Positions 16,606-25,410 of a stretch of DNA of 64,000 nucleotides are shown here, one piece after another. The notes below the pieces were generated by a model that saw only the letters and a program-made list of their open reading frames with translations, was not told where the DNA came from and searched no databases. The stretch comes from Marinobacter fonticola (GTDB taxonomy: Bacteria; Pseudomonadota; Gammaproteobacteria; Pseudomonadales; Oleiphilaceae). The position numbers and the translations under genes were made by a program. The stretch covers positions 496,001 to 560,000 of the forward strand of contig NZ_CP043042.1 in NCBI RefSeq assembly GCF_008122265.1, in the 5' to 3' direction. Numbering within the stretch: position 1 is the first letter of the stretch; every line of letters begins with the position of its first letter.

Positions 16606-17883
16606 TCACTCTGTTTCGATCAGGGATGCGTGGATGCCCAGGGTCTTAAACTTGTCCAGCAGGCCGTTATAGCCGCGCATCGCCATGTGCACATCTTTGA
16701 TGCGGCTCTGGCCATCGGCGCAGAACGCCGCCATCACCAGCGCCATGCTGCCGCGAAGATCCGTAGAGGTAACGTCGGCTGCTTTGAGTTTGGCGACGCC
16801 GTAGGTGGTAATTTTTCCCGGTTCGCAGGCGATAGCGTCTTTGTTGAAACGGCCCAGTTCGCGGGCGTAGGCGATCCGCTCCGGATAGCGGTAATCGAAG
16901 GTGCGTGAAATCCCATTGGCTTTCATGCCGAGCAAGACGTAGAACGACTGCATGTCGGAAATCACCCCCGGGTGCGTCCCGCACGCCAGCTCGAAGGGCT
17001 GGATGCCCTGGCGAACGCATTCGCCGGAGACGAAGACCGAGTTGGAGTTGCGATAGAGATCGAGCCCCGCTTCCTCAAGGTGCAGCAGCGGTACTTTCAT
17101 GTGCTCGAAGGGGACGCCTTCGACGAAGACGTTGCCGCCGGTCATCGCTGCGAAAACAATCCAGGTCAGCGCTTCGATTCGGTCTGGCATGACGGCAAAG
17201 GATGCGCCACGCATCAGCCCGCCCACGCCGTTTACGCGAATCAGACTGTTGCCGTAGTTCTCGATCTGGGCGCCCATCTGCCCGAGCATGTCGATCAGGT
17301 CTTCGACTTCCGGCGTGATGTAGGCGTTGCGGATTTCGGTGGTGCCGGTGGCGACCGACGCGCACATCAGCGCGTTCTCGGTACCGCCCACCGTCGAGAT
17401 GGGGAAGTCGATCGAGCCGCCGCGGAAAGCGCCGCTGACCTCAATGTACTCCGCTTCTTCCTTGACGTGACAACCAAGATCTTTCCAAACCATCATGTGC
17501 AAATCGTAGCCGCGAGAGCCAATTTTGCACCCGCCGGGGTACGGGATTCGCGCGGTACCGTTGCGCACGATCTGGCTTGCCGTCAGCAGATAGGTGGTTC
17601 TGATGGGCAGATCGTAGTTGTCGATAGCGTCATAGGACAGGCTTGGCGTGCGTATCTCGACAAATTCGCGTTCGTCGTCGGTCTCGATCTTTGCGCCTAG
17701 CTCCCGCATAAACCGGATTTTTTCCACCACGTCGACCAGCTGGGTGGGGAAGTTGCGTATCCGCACGGGCTCGTCTGCCAGCATCGACGCTGCGAGAAGA
17801 CGCGTGGCGGAGTTCTTGGCGCCACTGACCTTGACCTTACCCGAGGGAACCTGGCCGCCTTCAACAATCATGTCGTATTTCAT
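16606..17883 (-). CDS. MurA-like UDP-GlcNAc enolpyruvyl transferase paralogue
   Basis: A 425-residue EPSP-synthase-fold enzyme. It retains the lysine-asparagine pair (VSGAKNSATRLLAAS), the active-site cysteine loop (YPGGCKIGSRGYDLH, equivalent to Cys115 of Escherichia coli MurA), the general-base aspartate region (HPGVISDMQSFYVLL) and DLRGSMALVMAAF. It should therefore be active, transferring enolpyruvate from PEP to UDP-GlcNAc or a similar sugar nucleotide. The ATG at 17883 has AAGGAGAAGGAAG just upstream and begins MKYDMIVEGG, the natural start; an ATG at 17940, also with a purine-rich leader, would add 19 residues. It lies between gumD and the MurB-like gene in one operon. Whether it is the organism's only MurA cannot be told from this window. 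Confidence 0.87.
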   Translation of the reverse strand: MKYDMIVEGGQVPSGKVKVSGAKNSATRLLAASMLADEPVRIRNFPTQLVDVVEKIRFMRELGAKIETDDEREFVEIRTPSLSYDAIDNYDLPIRTTYLLTASQIVRNGTARIPYPGGCKIGSRGYDLHMMVWKDLGCHVKEEAEYIEVSGAFRGGSIDFPISTVGGTENALMCASVATGTTEIRNAYITPEVEDLIDMLGQMGAQIENYGNSLIRVNGVGGLMRGASFAVMPDRIEALTWIVFAAMTGGNVFVEGVPFEHMKVPLLHLEEAGLDLYRNSNSVFVSGECVRQGIQPFELACGTHPGVISDMQSFYVLLGMKANGISRTFDYRYPERIAYARELGRFNKDAIACEPGKITTYGVAKLKAADVTSTDLRGSMALVMAAFCADGQSRIKDVHMAMRGYNGLLDKFKTLGIHASLIETE

Positions 17884-17940
17884 GGACTTCCTTCTCCTTG
17901 GTTTGGAATCCTCGCCACTCGGGTGCAAGGTCTGACTCAT

Positions 17941-17972
17941 GCCACCTCAATAGGCCGCCACCTCAATAGGCT
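17941..17972. repeat. Direct 14-16-base tandem duplication at the gumD stop
   Basis: GCCACCTCAATAGG occurs at 17941-17954 and again at 17957-17970. The second copy contains the gumD stop codon (17963-17965, minus strand). The first copy places another TGA and a GAGGTGGC purine stretch directly upstream of the ATG at 17940. The duplication therefore created an extra ribosome-binding-like site in the gumD-murA junction. Confidence 0.7.
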
Positions 17973-19423
17973 GTCTTGGAAAACAGCGAGAAGGGCGTCT
18001 TGATCAGAATCTTGACATCGGACCAGATGGACCAGGTATTGATGTACTCCAGGTCGAGTTCCACCCGGCGCAGCATCTTCTCCAACGTATCCGTCTCGCC
18101 GCGCAGGCCATTGACCTGGGCCAGACCGGTCATGCCCGGCTTGATCCGGTGGCGCAGCATGTAAGACTGGATTTTGTTGGTGTAAAGATCGTTGTGCTCA
18201 ATCGCATGCGGGCGCGGCCCGACCAGGGACATCGTGCCCTGCAACACGTTGAATAGCTGCGGCAGCTCGTCGAGGCTGGTGCGGCGAATAAATCGACCCA
18301 CCCGGGTAATGCGGTCATCGTGTTTTGTGGCCTGTTTGACGCGCTTGTCGAAGTGCATAAACATCGATCGGAACTTCCACACCTCGATCACCCTGCCGTC
18401 CCAGCCATGGCGTTTCTGTTTGAAGAGAATGGGGCCGGGCGAAGACTGCCAGACCAGGTAGGACACCGTGAGCATCAGCGGACTGAGCAGCGTCAGTGCC
18501 AGTAGAGCGATCGTCTTGTCGAGCAGGTTTTTGGTCATCGCCTGGGACTGGGAAACCAGTGGGCTTTCCGATAGCGAGATCAACGGCAGGCCGTTGAGCT
18601 CCTTGACCGAGTGATTGAGCAAGCGCATGGCGAAGATGTCAGGCACCCACACCACATCCACCGGAACATCGGCCAGCTTGCGGCAGGCTTCCTCGATGGT
18701 CGCCGAGCAAGTAATAGGCAGCGCGATATAGACGCGGGTAATGTTGCTGTCTTCAAGAATGTGCAATAGCTCGTCGAAATCGCCAAGATAGGGCACCGGG
18801 TCGCGCACCCAGCGATCCAGGCCATTCTTGTTTTCATCGATGACGCCGACAACGCGGTCCGGCATCCAGGCGTTGCTGGTGATGCTCTCGACCAGGTGTT
18901 CGGCGAGCCAGTAGGAGCCGAGCACCACGGCTCGGATGGGCTGGCGACGGGTGTGTCTGTAGCGCTGCGAGAGTTTGTAGGAAATCTGGTACGCCATAAC
19001 CTGAGCCACATAACCCAGAGCCGCCCAGCTGATGATCACCATGCGCGAGAAATCTTCGCTGGTTTTGGTGACAAACGTGGTGAAGACGGCCAGGGTGGTG
19101 ACCAGCAGCCAGGACCGTGCCAGGCGCATGCAGGTATCGATCCGGCCGGAGAAGCGCCTGAAAACGCCCCGCCATTCGTATACCACCAGAATCAGCAGTC
19201 CGGCGATGAGTGCCAGCGTGCGGTAATGCCCGTGGATGACACCGTCATCCCGCCACCATGCCAGAGAAAACATCACAGCGGCTGAGATAATGATGCTCAG
19301 TCCGATCTGAATATAGTGAAGCAGATTGTCATGATTCTGCAGCAGGCGCCTTGGGCGCTTAATGACAGGCGAGAACGCCGAAGCCGCCCGAATGCTATTT
19401 TGCGTAGTCGGGTTCCAGTCCAT
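17963..19423 (-). CDS. gumD: GumD-like undecaprenyl-phosphate glucose phosphotransferase (initiating enzyme)
   Basis: A 486-residue polyprenyl-phosphate hexose-1-phosphate transferase of the WbaP/GumD group. Four or five N-terminal membrane helices are followed by a CoA-binding-like fold (IRAVVLGSYWLAEHLVES) and the C-terminal catalytic domain: DKTIALLALTLLSPLM, the GPILFKQKRHGWDGRVIEVWKFRSM signature, RRTSLDELPQLFNVLQGTMSLVGPRPH and KPGMTGLAQVNGLRGET. It should start repeat-unit assembly by adding glucose-1-phosphate to the lipid carrier. Of two nearby ATGs, 19423 is preferred because the CTCCTTT complement at 19431-19437 gives 7-base spacing; 19429 is too close. It is the first gene of the minus operon. 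Confidence 0.9.
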   Translation of the reverse strand: MDWNPTTQNSIRAASAFSPVIKRPRRLLQNHDNLLHYIQIGLSIIISAAVMFSLAWWRDDGVIHGHYRTLALIAGLLILVVYEWRGVFRRFSGRIDTCMRLARSWLLVTTLAVFTTFVTKTSEDFSRMVIISWAALGYVAQVMAYQISYKLSQRYRHTRRQPIRAVVLGSYWLAEHLVESITSNAWMPDRVVGVIDENKNGLDRWVRDPVPYLGDFDELLHILEDSNITRVYIALPITCSATIEEACRKLADVPVDVVWVPDIFAMRLLNHSVKELNGLPLISLSESPLVSQSQAMTKNLLDKTIALLALTLLSPLMLTVSYLVWQSSPGPILFKQKRHGWDGRVIEVWKFRSMFMHFDKRVKQATKHDDRITRVGRFIRRTSLDELPQLFNVLQGTMSLVGPRPHAIEHNDLYTNKIQSYMLRHRIKPGMTGLAQVNGLRGETDTLEKMLRRVELDLEYINTWSIWSDVKILIKTPFSLFSKTAY

Positions 19424-19889
19424 TGGCATGCTCCTTTGCCATGAGATGCTGCACTGAGTGATGCAAGCAACTTGCCAACTAGTAGCGTTTATAAAACCGT
19501 TAATAAAACAACGTGTTAGAAATATGCTTGGTTTACCGAGGGTGTCCTAAATAAAGCATCTCGCCCAGTTTCGGTGCGTACTATTGCAGAGGCATGATAG
19601 TTTCGCGAATTTCAGTAATCTTTCACCCTATATGGTTTAAGTTTAATGTTTGGTTTAATGGTTAAGAGAGGTTTTTATTGTTTTAAATCGCTGTAAATTC
19701 ATCTGTTTGTAATAAAGAATAGGAAGCTTTAACGACACTACATTTAATGTGACTCAATGGTTATGTAGTTGCTTTACTCACCCTATATATGCGTGTTGTC
19801 TTTCTTATATACACATACAATGAGGACGTATTTTCGTATCGCGACTGCCGGTATGAACGTCCATCGAATGGCACACGACTGTTTCCGGG
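19424..19889. promoter_or_regulatory. AT-rich regulatory region upstream of the gumD operon
   Basis: A 466-base non-coding stretch, far richer in A and T than its surroundings between about 19480 and 19830 (runs such as TTTAAGTTTAATGTTTGGTTTAATGG kept in pieces). CACCCTATAT occurs twice (about 19624 and 19780). It lies between the start of the gumD operon and the end of the helicase gene, so it should hold the gumD promoter. AT-rich tracts of this kind are typical targets of H-NS- or MvaT-type silencers, though none is demonstrated. I see no gene here; a short plus-strand frame from 19769 runs into the helicase gene and is not credible. Confidence 0.55.
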
Positions 19890-22187
19890 CTACTCCGGCA
19901 GAGGGGTATTTGCGAACCACCACTCAGGTAAGAGGCGGCGTACCTGGGGCCGGCTGTAGCGATCGTCGATCAGCCAGATGACGCCGCGGTCCTCGGGCGT
20001 GCGGATCACCCGGCCGGCGGCTTGAGTCACTTTCTGCAGTCCGGGAAACAGGTAGGTATATTCGTAGCCCGCGCCAAAACGGTCCGCCAGCCGCTGTTTG
20101 AGGATCTCGTGCCACGCGTCGAATGGCGGCAGGCCCAGGGTGGCGACAAAGGCGCCAATCAGCCGCTCGCCTGGCAAGTCGATACCTTCGCCGAACGCCC
20201 CGCCGAGAACGGCGAAGCCCACGCCCTGCCCCTTTGCCGTAAAGCGATCGGTAAACCCGTCCCGTTCCGCCGTGCTCATGTCTGGCCGCTGCTGCCACAC
20301 GGGAATATCCGGCGCCTGTTCCTGCAGGACGCTAAGCGCGGCATTTAGATAGGTGAAGCTACTGAAATAGGCCAGGTAGTTGCCCGGCCGGCGGTGAAAT
20401 TGGTCGGCAATAATTTGTGCGATCGGCACGAGCGACGCCTGGCGATGCTGGCGGCGGGTGCTGACGTGGTGTGCGAACTCCACCTGAAGCTGGCTGGCGC
20501 TGAAAGGACTCTCGATTGAACGCCAAAAGGTATTCTCCGGCAAGCCCAATAAATCACGGTGGTAGACGCCGGGGCTCAAGGTCGCTGAGAACAGCAGGCT
20601 GCTATCGACGGCATCGAAGCGGGGCCGGAGAAAGTCGGCGGGAATCAGGTTCTGGATGGTTAGCGTCGTCTTGCCGCGCCCGCCGGTGCGAAGTTCGCAG
20701 AGGGAATGTTCGCCGAAGACGTCCGCCAGTCGTGTGAACGCCAGGCATTCGAACATCAGCTCCTGCAGCGCCAGATCCGGTGGGTGCTCCGTCAGGTAAT
20801 CGGTAATAGCGGAAACCAGCCTGTTAAGGCTGGGAATCAGTGTTTTGGGAATGGCTTCCAGAAACAGGGCGTTTTCCGGTTTGCCTAGCGCTTTTCCAGG
20901 GTTGCCGGGCGTGTCTTCAGGAAAGGCTTCCCGCACGAGTGTTTGCCACTGGCCGGCGACGCGATTCAGCGCCCCCTTGAGTTCTGCCGGCGCTTGGCGC
21001 CGAACGTAGAGCAAACGCGACTGGTTCAGGGTCACCGAATACATGCCCCGGGCCCGGTCGATGAGGTTGTGGGCCTCGTCCACCAGCAGGCTGACTTTCC
21101 ACTCATTCTGCCGGGTCAGAGCGTGCAGCAACGCGTGCTGGTCGAACATCCGGTTAACGTCGCCGACGATCAAATCGCACCAACGGGCCATTTCCTGCGC
21201 CAGAAAGTAGGGGCAGAGCGAGTGCTCGCCGGCGATGCGGCTCAGGGCATCGCGGGTGAGAATGCCGTCAAAGCTGGCGGCGGCTTGCCGCGCGGCGGGC
21301 AAACGATCGAAGAAGCCCTGGGCCAAGGGGCAGGATTCGCCATGGCAGGCTTTGTCCGGATGCTCGCAGGCATGCTCCTTGGCGCTCAGTTCGAGGATGC
21401 GCAAGGGTAGCGTGCTGGGTTGCGCATCCCGGAGTCGTTGTAGACTATCGAGTGCCAGGCGGCGGCCGGGGTTGCGGGTGGTCAGGTAGAACAGGCGATC
21501 CTGCCCGGCTTTGGGTATCGCCATGAGCGCCGGGAATAGGGTGCCCAGCGTTTTGCCCAGGCCCGTGGGGGCCTGCAGCATGACGGTCTGACTGCGCACG
21601 CTGTTTTTGTAGGCGGCTTCCGCGAGCTGGCGCTGTCCGGTGCGAAAATTTTCGAAGGGAAATGCCAGCGTTTCCAATGCGTGATCACGGCGCAGGCGGT
21701 GCGCCTCTTCCTGTTGTGCCCACTGGCGATAAGCGTCGCAGAGGTCGGTTAGTTCCTGCCACAGCGCGCCAGCCGATGCGGCTTCGGTGAGCACGCTTTC
21801 CGTTTCCTTGCTCACATCGAAATAGACCAGCGCAAGCTGTACGCTATCCTGGCCGGTCTCGTGGCAGTGGAGGGCGCCATAGGCACGCAGTTGCGCGCGG
21901 TGCAGGGCCCGTTGGGCCGCGGACAGCCGGGACAAGTCGCCGCGATGAGTCTTGATTTCTTCGAGACGATTGGTCAGAGGGTCATAGCCATCGGCGCGGC
22001 CACTGAGTATCAGGCCGGCACACTCGCCGGACAACCGCCACTCTCGCTCGTAATGGGGACCGCGCCGGTCCTGAACCTTGCCGTGGCCGGCAATACCGTC
22101 CTCGGAGGATGGCGCCGGTGTGTAGCGGTGCTCCAGGTCGCCGCGGCGGGCTGCGAACTCGCATAGGGTGCGGACAGCTACCCGCAT
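19890..22187 (-). CDS. Rad3/XPD-DinG-type DNA helicase with N-terminal PD-(D/E)xK nuclease-like domain
   Basis: A 765-residue superfamily 2 helicase. Residues about 50-110 contain LILSGRADGYDPLT and LEEIKTHRGD, a D...E-x-K arrangement typical of PD-(D/E)xK nucleases. The motor follows: Walker A APTGLGKTLG, motif Ia region LTTRNPGRRL, four-cysteine iron-sulfur region (HACEHPDKACHGESCPL and later LCPYF), DEAH box LLVDEAHNL, and the motif VI region QAAGRVIRTPEDRG. It probably unwinds damaged or branched DNA. The ATG overlaps the stop of the FAN1-type gene (TGATG), so the two are coupled and likely act together in crosslink or branch repair. I see all helicase motifs; the nuclease assignment is less certain. 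Confidence 0.85.
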   Translation of the reverse strand: MRVAVRTLCEFAARRGDLEHRYTPAPSSEDGIAGHGKVQDRRGPHYEREWRLSGECAGLILSGRADGYDPLTNRLEEIKTHRGDLSRLSAAQRALHRAQLRAYGALHCHETGQDSVQLALVYFDVSKETESVLTEAASAGALWQELTDLCDAYRQWAQQEEAHRLRRDHALETLAFPFENFRTGQRQLAEAAYKNSVRSQTVMLQAPTGLGKTLGTLFPALMAIPKAGQDRLFYLTTRNPGRRLALDSLQRLRDAQPSTLPLRILELSAKEHACEHPDKACHGESCPLAQGFFDRLPAARQAAASFDGILTRDALSRIAGEHSLCPYFLAQEMARWCDLIVGDVNRMFDQHALLHALTRQNEWKVSLLVDEAHNLIDRARGMYSVTLNQSRLLYVRRQAPAELKGALNRVAGQWQTLVREAFPEDTPGNPGKALGKPENALFLEAIPKTLIPSLNRLVSAITDYLTEHPPDLALQELMFECLAFTRLADVFGEHSLCELRTGGRGKTTLTIQNLIPADFLRPRFDAVDSSLLFSATLSPGVYHRDLLGLPENTFWRSIESPFSASQLQVEFAHHVSTRRQHRQASLVPIAQIIADQFHRRPGNYLAYFSSFTYLNAALSVLQEQAPDIPVWQQRPDMSTAERDGFTDRFTAKGQGVGFAVLGGAFGEGIDLPGERLIGAFVATLGLPPFDAWHEILKQRLADRFGAGYEYTYLFPGLQKVTQAAGRVIRTPEDRGVIWLIDDRYSRPQVRRLLPEWWFANTPLPE

Positions 22188-23863
22188 CAGCTTTCCGCCT
22201 CCAGCCAGCGCACGTAGCAGACGGCGACTTGAATGCCGTGGTCAAGGCAGAATTCCAGCCAGCGCCGCTGGTGGTCCTGTAGCCGGTCGCCGGGGCCTTT
22301 GACTTCGATCATCTCGTAATCACCGGCGTCGGGCCTGAAGCGAATCAGGTCGGGCAGTCCGCTTCGGTGTTCCTTCAAGTCTCGTAACAGTCTTAGGAAA
22401 ATGAGCTTGAGATGGGCCGGTGGAATGCAATGCAGAGCCATGTCCAGGAGATCTTCAGTCAGCACCGGCCAAATCACGAAGGGCGATGTGATGCCTCTTT
22501 TCTCACGCCAGGCGTGGCGAATGCGCGCCTTGTAATCGCCGCTATCCAGCGTTGCCAAACAGGCGCCGAATAGATTCTGGCGCCGCTCGACAAAATCTTC
22601 CCGGTGCAGGTCGGCCGGCGCCATGTGAAACGGGTGGAAGAAAGCCCCGGGCAGCGGCGCGTAGAGCGCTGGCCAGCACAGCAAGCCGAATAAGCCGTTG
22701 AGCAGGGTGTTCTCGACATAGCATACGGGGGCGTCGTCGGTGCCCAAGTGCTCCAGCGCGGCCCACTCCACCGAATGCAGGCGTGGTTGAGGCAGATGCA
22801 GAGAGAATTCCGGTATCTTCGGGCGCCGGGGCGTTTCTGGCAGATCGTGACCCAGCTTTTTAGTCAGGCGCCGCATAAGGCGCTCCAAACCGCGAACTTC
22901 AGCGTCGCCGCGGGGCGCTGCCATGGCCTTCGTTGCCAGCGTCCAGGCTTCGTCGAAGCGTTTTTGGCGTTCCAGTAAGCGCAGTTGCCGCAATCGGGCT
23001 TCCCGGTGACCGCTGTCGCTCCAGGCTGTCAGGGCCAGCCCGGGGTTCCCTGCGCGTTCGGCTTGGCGGCCAAGCTCCAGCAGCAGGCGACCGCGCCGGC
23101 TTTCCAGCCAGGCGTTGCCGGTGCCGGTATCAGGCACATCCGGCCAAATGGAGTCAGGGCGTTCGCCGTCGTCCAATCGTTGGCGACACAGGTGCATCTT
23201 GAGGTAGCGTTCCACGTCCTCGCGACTCTGGAAGGCGCGCGAGTCGGGCGTGAACGGCACCTGTTCGTAAGCGTGATGACCCAGCTCCACCAGCACGAAA
23301 TCCGACCAGCTCTGCCGCAGGTTGCCAAAGAACATCAGGCGAATCCGATCAAACAAAGGCATGTGGTTGAGCGCGACCAGACGATCTTCCGCTATTGGCC
23401 ACCAGTGGGAGAAGCGGCGCGGTGCCGGTGCCTCGCTGACAATGTGAGCCCGCATGATTTTTTTGCTGGTGGCGCGGGGAAGGCCGGCTTCTGCGAGTGT
23501 CTGCGCGAAGACGGCCCGGCACTCCGGAGCCGTCAAAGCGTTGAACAGCGTGTCAATATCCAGTTCCGGGTCGACGTCCACCCAGCCACTATCGATCAGC
23601 CGGTCCAAGGCATCGGCGACGGGCAGACCCAGTTCGGCATAGTTCAGCCGGCTTTCGCGAAACAGCTCGCCGCTGCGCATCACCAAGCGCGCCAGCAGCG
23701 CCCGCACGGGCTGGTCCAGCGCCATTAGGGCGCCAATCGAGGTTCTCTCTTCGGCGGTTAGCAGGTCGCCGTGATGCTGGTGGACCCAGTTCACCACCGT
23801 CTCGAAATTGCGGAGGTAGTACAGCGGATCGTCCAGCGAAGCGGTTTGGGGACGCGGCGTCAT
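22187..23863 (-). CDS. FAN1-type structure-specific nuclease (VRR-NUC domain)
   Basis: A 558-residue bacterial FAN1 homologue. The N-terminus (YYLRNFETVVNWV...LLTAEE) resembles the FAN1 HTH/SAP-like region, the centre is a helical TPR-like area (LERQKRFDEAWTLATKAM), and the C-terminus holds the VRR-NUC nuclease core GLPDLIRF, YEMIEVKGPGDRLQDHQRRWL, with the P-D...E-V-K active site intact. FAN1 enzymes incise DNA near interstrand crosslinks and 5' flaps. The gene starts at ATG 23863; a TTG one codon upstream is possible. It is upstream of and overlaps the helicase gene. Confidence 0.9.
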   Translation of the reverse strand: MTPRPQTASLDDPLYYLRNFETVVNWVHQHHGDLLTAEERTSIGALMALDQPVRALLARLVMRSGELFRESRLNYAELGLPVADALDRLIDSGWVDVDPELDIDTLFNALTAPECRAVFAQTLAEAGLPRATSKKIMRAHIVSEAPAPRRFSHWWPIAEDRLVALNHMPLFDRIRLMFFGNLRQSWSDFVLVELGHHAYEQVPFTPDSRAFQSREDVERYLKMHLCRQRLDDGERPDSIWPDVPDTGTGNAWLESRRGRLLLELGRQAERAGNPGLALTAWSDSGHREARLRQLRLLERQKRFDEAWTLATKAMAAPRGDAEVRGLERLMRRLTKKLGHDLPETPRRPKIPEFSLHLPQPRLHSVEWAALEHLGTDDAPVCYVENTLLNGLFGLLCWPALYAPLPGAFFHPFHMAPADLHREDFVERRQNLFGACLATLDSGDYKARIRHAWREKRGITSPFVIWPVLTEDLLDMALHCIPPAHLKLIFLRLLRDLKEHRSGLPDLIRFRPDAGDYEMIEVKGPGDRLQDHQRRWLEFCLDHGIQVAVCYVRWLEAES

Positions 23864-23918
23864 CAAAAGCGTTAGGCGTTCATTCGGATTAACAGGGTGG
23901 GCGTTGCGGGGCGGATTC

Positions 23919-23964
23919 CAGGGCCGCCGGGCAGCGTATTCTGCCCAGTAGATTGGCGGCCCTG
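23919..23964. other. Long imperfect hairpin between AGCS and FAN1 genes
   Basis: CAGGGCCGCC (23919-23928) pairs with GGCGGCCCTG (23955-23964), and just inside GGGCAG (23929-23934) pairs with CTGCCC (23941-23946), leaving an asymmetric bulge. It sits after the stop of the minus-strand symporter gene. Neither strand has a T-run on the correct side, so it is not a classic intrinsic terminator; it may stabilise the 3' end of the symporter mRNA. Confidence 0.55.
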
Positions 23965-23997
23965 AAAATAAGTTGCAAGGGGTTTAACGTTACCGTT

Positions 23998-25410
23998 TTA
24001 GCGCCAGATGGAGCTGTCGATTTTCTCCGCCAACTCCGGATAATCCTGGGCTTTAAAACGCGGCACTTCGCCAGCCTTGCGTTGGCCCAGGTAGTCCTTG
24101 GTCAGCTTCACCACAGTGCCGGAAAGCAGCACGATGGCGATCAGGTTGACGGTAGCCATCAATCCCATCGACGCATCCGCCGTGTTGAATACGGTAACGA
24201 CCGCCTCATAGCTGCCCCAGATCACCATGCCCAGCGCCGCCAATCGCAGCAGAGTCAGGGCAATCGTGCTGCTGCCGCCAAGATAGATCAGGGCGTTCTC
24301 GGCATAGGTGTAGTTGGCGACAATGGAGGTAAAGGCGAAAAACAGGATGGCGATGGCAATAAAGTAGCTGCCAAGGACGCCGACATGCACTTCCATGGCT
24401 TGCTGGGTCAGCTCGGTGCCGGTGACGCCGGATTCCGGGTCCAGCACACCGGAAAGCAGGATCATGATGGCGGTTGCGGTGCAGATCACCAGCGTATCCA
24501 CGAAGACGCCGAAGGCCTGGACCAGACCCTGTGACGATGGATGGTGCGGGGCCGGCGTAGCCGTTGCCGCGATATTGGGCGCCGAACCCATGCCCGCCTC
24601 GTTAGAGAACAGTCCTCGTTTGATGCCGTTGAGCATGGCTGCGGTCACTGAGCCAGCCACTCCGCCACCAGCCTCCTCCAGGCCGAGCGCGCTATTGATG
24701 ATTGTCATGATGACGCCAGGCACCTGATCGATATTAAAGAGCACCACGCCCAGCGCAATTAACACGTACGCGCCGGCCATGAACGGCACCACAATTTCGG
24801 CAAAGCGAACGATCGAGCGCAAGCCGCCAAAAATCACGATACCGGCGAACACCGCGATAACGATGCCGACCCAAATCTTGGGAACGCCGAAAGCCCCTTC
24901 CATGGCGTCGGCGATGGAGTTTGCCTGGACCGCGTTAAAGACCAGACCGAACGACAGAATGAGGCAGACGGCGAAGATTCCACCGGCCCAGGGCGCCTTA
25001 AGTCCTTTTGCCATGTAGACGGCGGGGCCTCCCCGGTACTGGCCCTTGCCATCACGCACCTTGTAGAGCTGAGCCAGCGTGCTCTCGGCATAGCCTGTCG
25101 CCATGCCCACCAGGGCAACCATCCACATCCAGAAAATTGCGCCGGCGCCGCCCAAATACAGCGCCACCGCGACCCCCGCCAGATTGCCGGTGCCCACCCG
25201 TGAGGCGAGACTGGTGCACAGCGCCTGGAATGGTGAAATGCCATTGGCGTCGCTCTCCCTGGAGCCCCGAATGGCGCGGATCATCTCACCGAAATTGAGA
25301 AACTGGAGGAAGCCAAGACGGATGGTGAAAAACACGCCCACGGCCAGCAGTCCGTAGACGAGAACGTAACCCCAGAGAATAGAATTCAGGAAATCGACAA
25401 TTGCGGTCAT
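23998..25410 (-). CDS. Sodium:alanine/glycine symporter (AGCS family)
   Basis: A 470-residue membrane protein with around ten to eleven helices. Family signatures are FFTIRLGFLQF near the start, ALCTSLASRVGTGNLAGVA (substrate/sodium-binding loop), GPAVYMAKGL, GIKRGLFSNEAGMGSAPNIAA and TYAENALIYLGG. It should import alanine or glycine with sodium into the cytoplasm. It is a single gene, with 234 bases of divergent non-coding DNA towards the next plus-strand gene. Amino-acid choice between alanine, glycine and D-forms cannot be read. Confidence 0.92.
   Translation of the reverse strand: MTAIVDFLNSILWGYVLVYGLLAVGVFFTIRLGFLQFLNFGEMIRAIRGSRESDANGISPFQALCTSLASRVGTGNLAGVAVALYLGGAGAIFWMWMVALVGMATGYAESTLAQLYKVRDGKGQYRGGPAVYMAKGLKAPWAGGIFAVCLILSFGLVFNAVQANSIADAMEGAFGVPKIWVGIVIAVFAGIVIFGGLRSIVRFAEIVVPFMAGAYVLIALGVVLFNIDQVPGVIMTIINSALGLEEAGGGVAGSVTAAMLNGIKRGLFSNEAGMGSAPNIAATATPAPHHPSSQGLVQAFGVFVDTLVICTATAIMILLSGVLDPESGVTGTELTQQAMEVHVGVLGSYFIAIAILFFAFTSIVANYTYAENALIYLGGSSTIALTLLRLAALGMVIWGSYEAVVTVFNTADASMGLMATVNLIAIVLLSGTVVKLTKDYLGQRKAGEVPRFKAQDYPELAEKIDSSIWR

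Noticed and set aside
16972..17700. 242-residue plus-strand frame
   Set aside because: Lies entirely antisense to the MurA-like gene, whose conserved motifs are clear.
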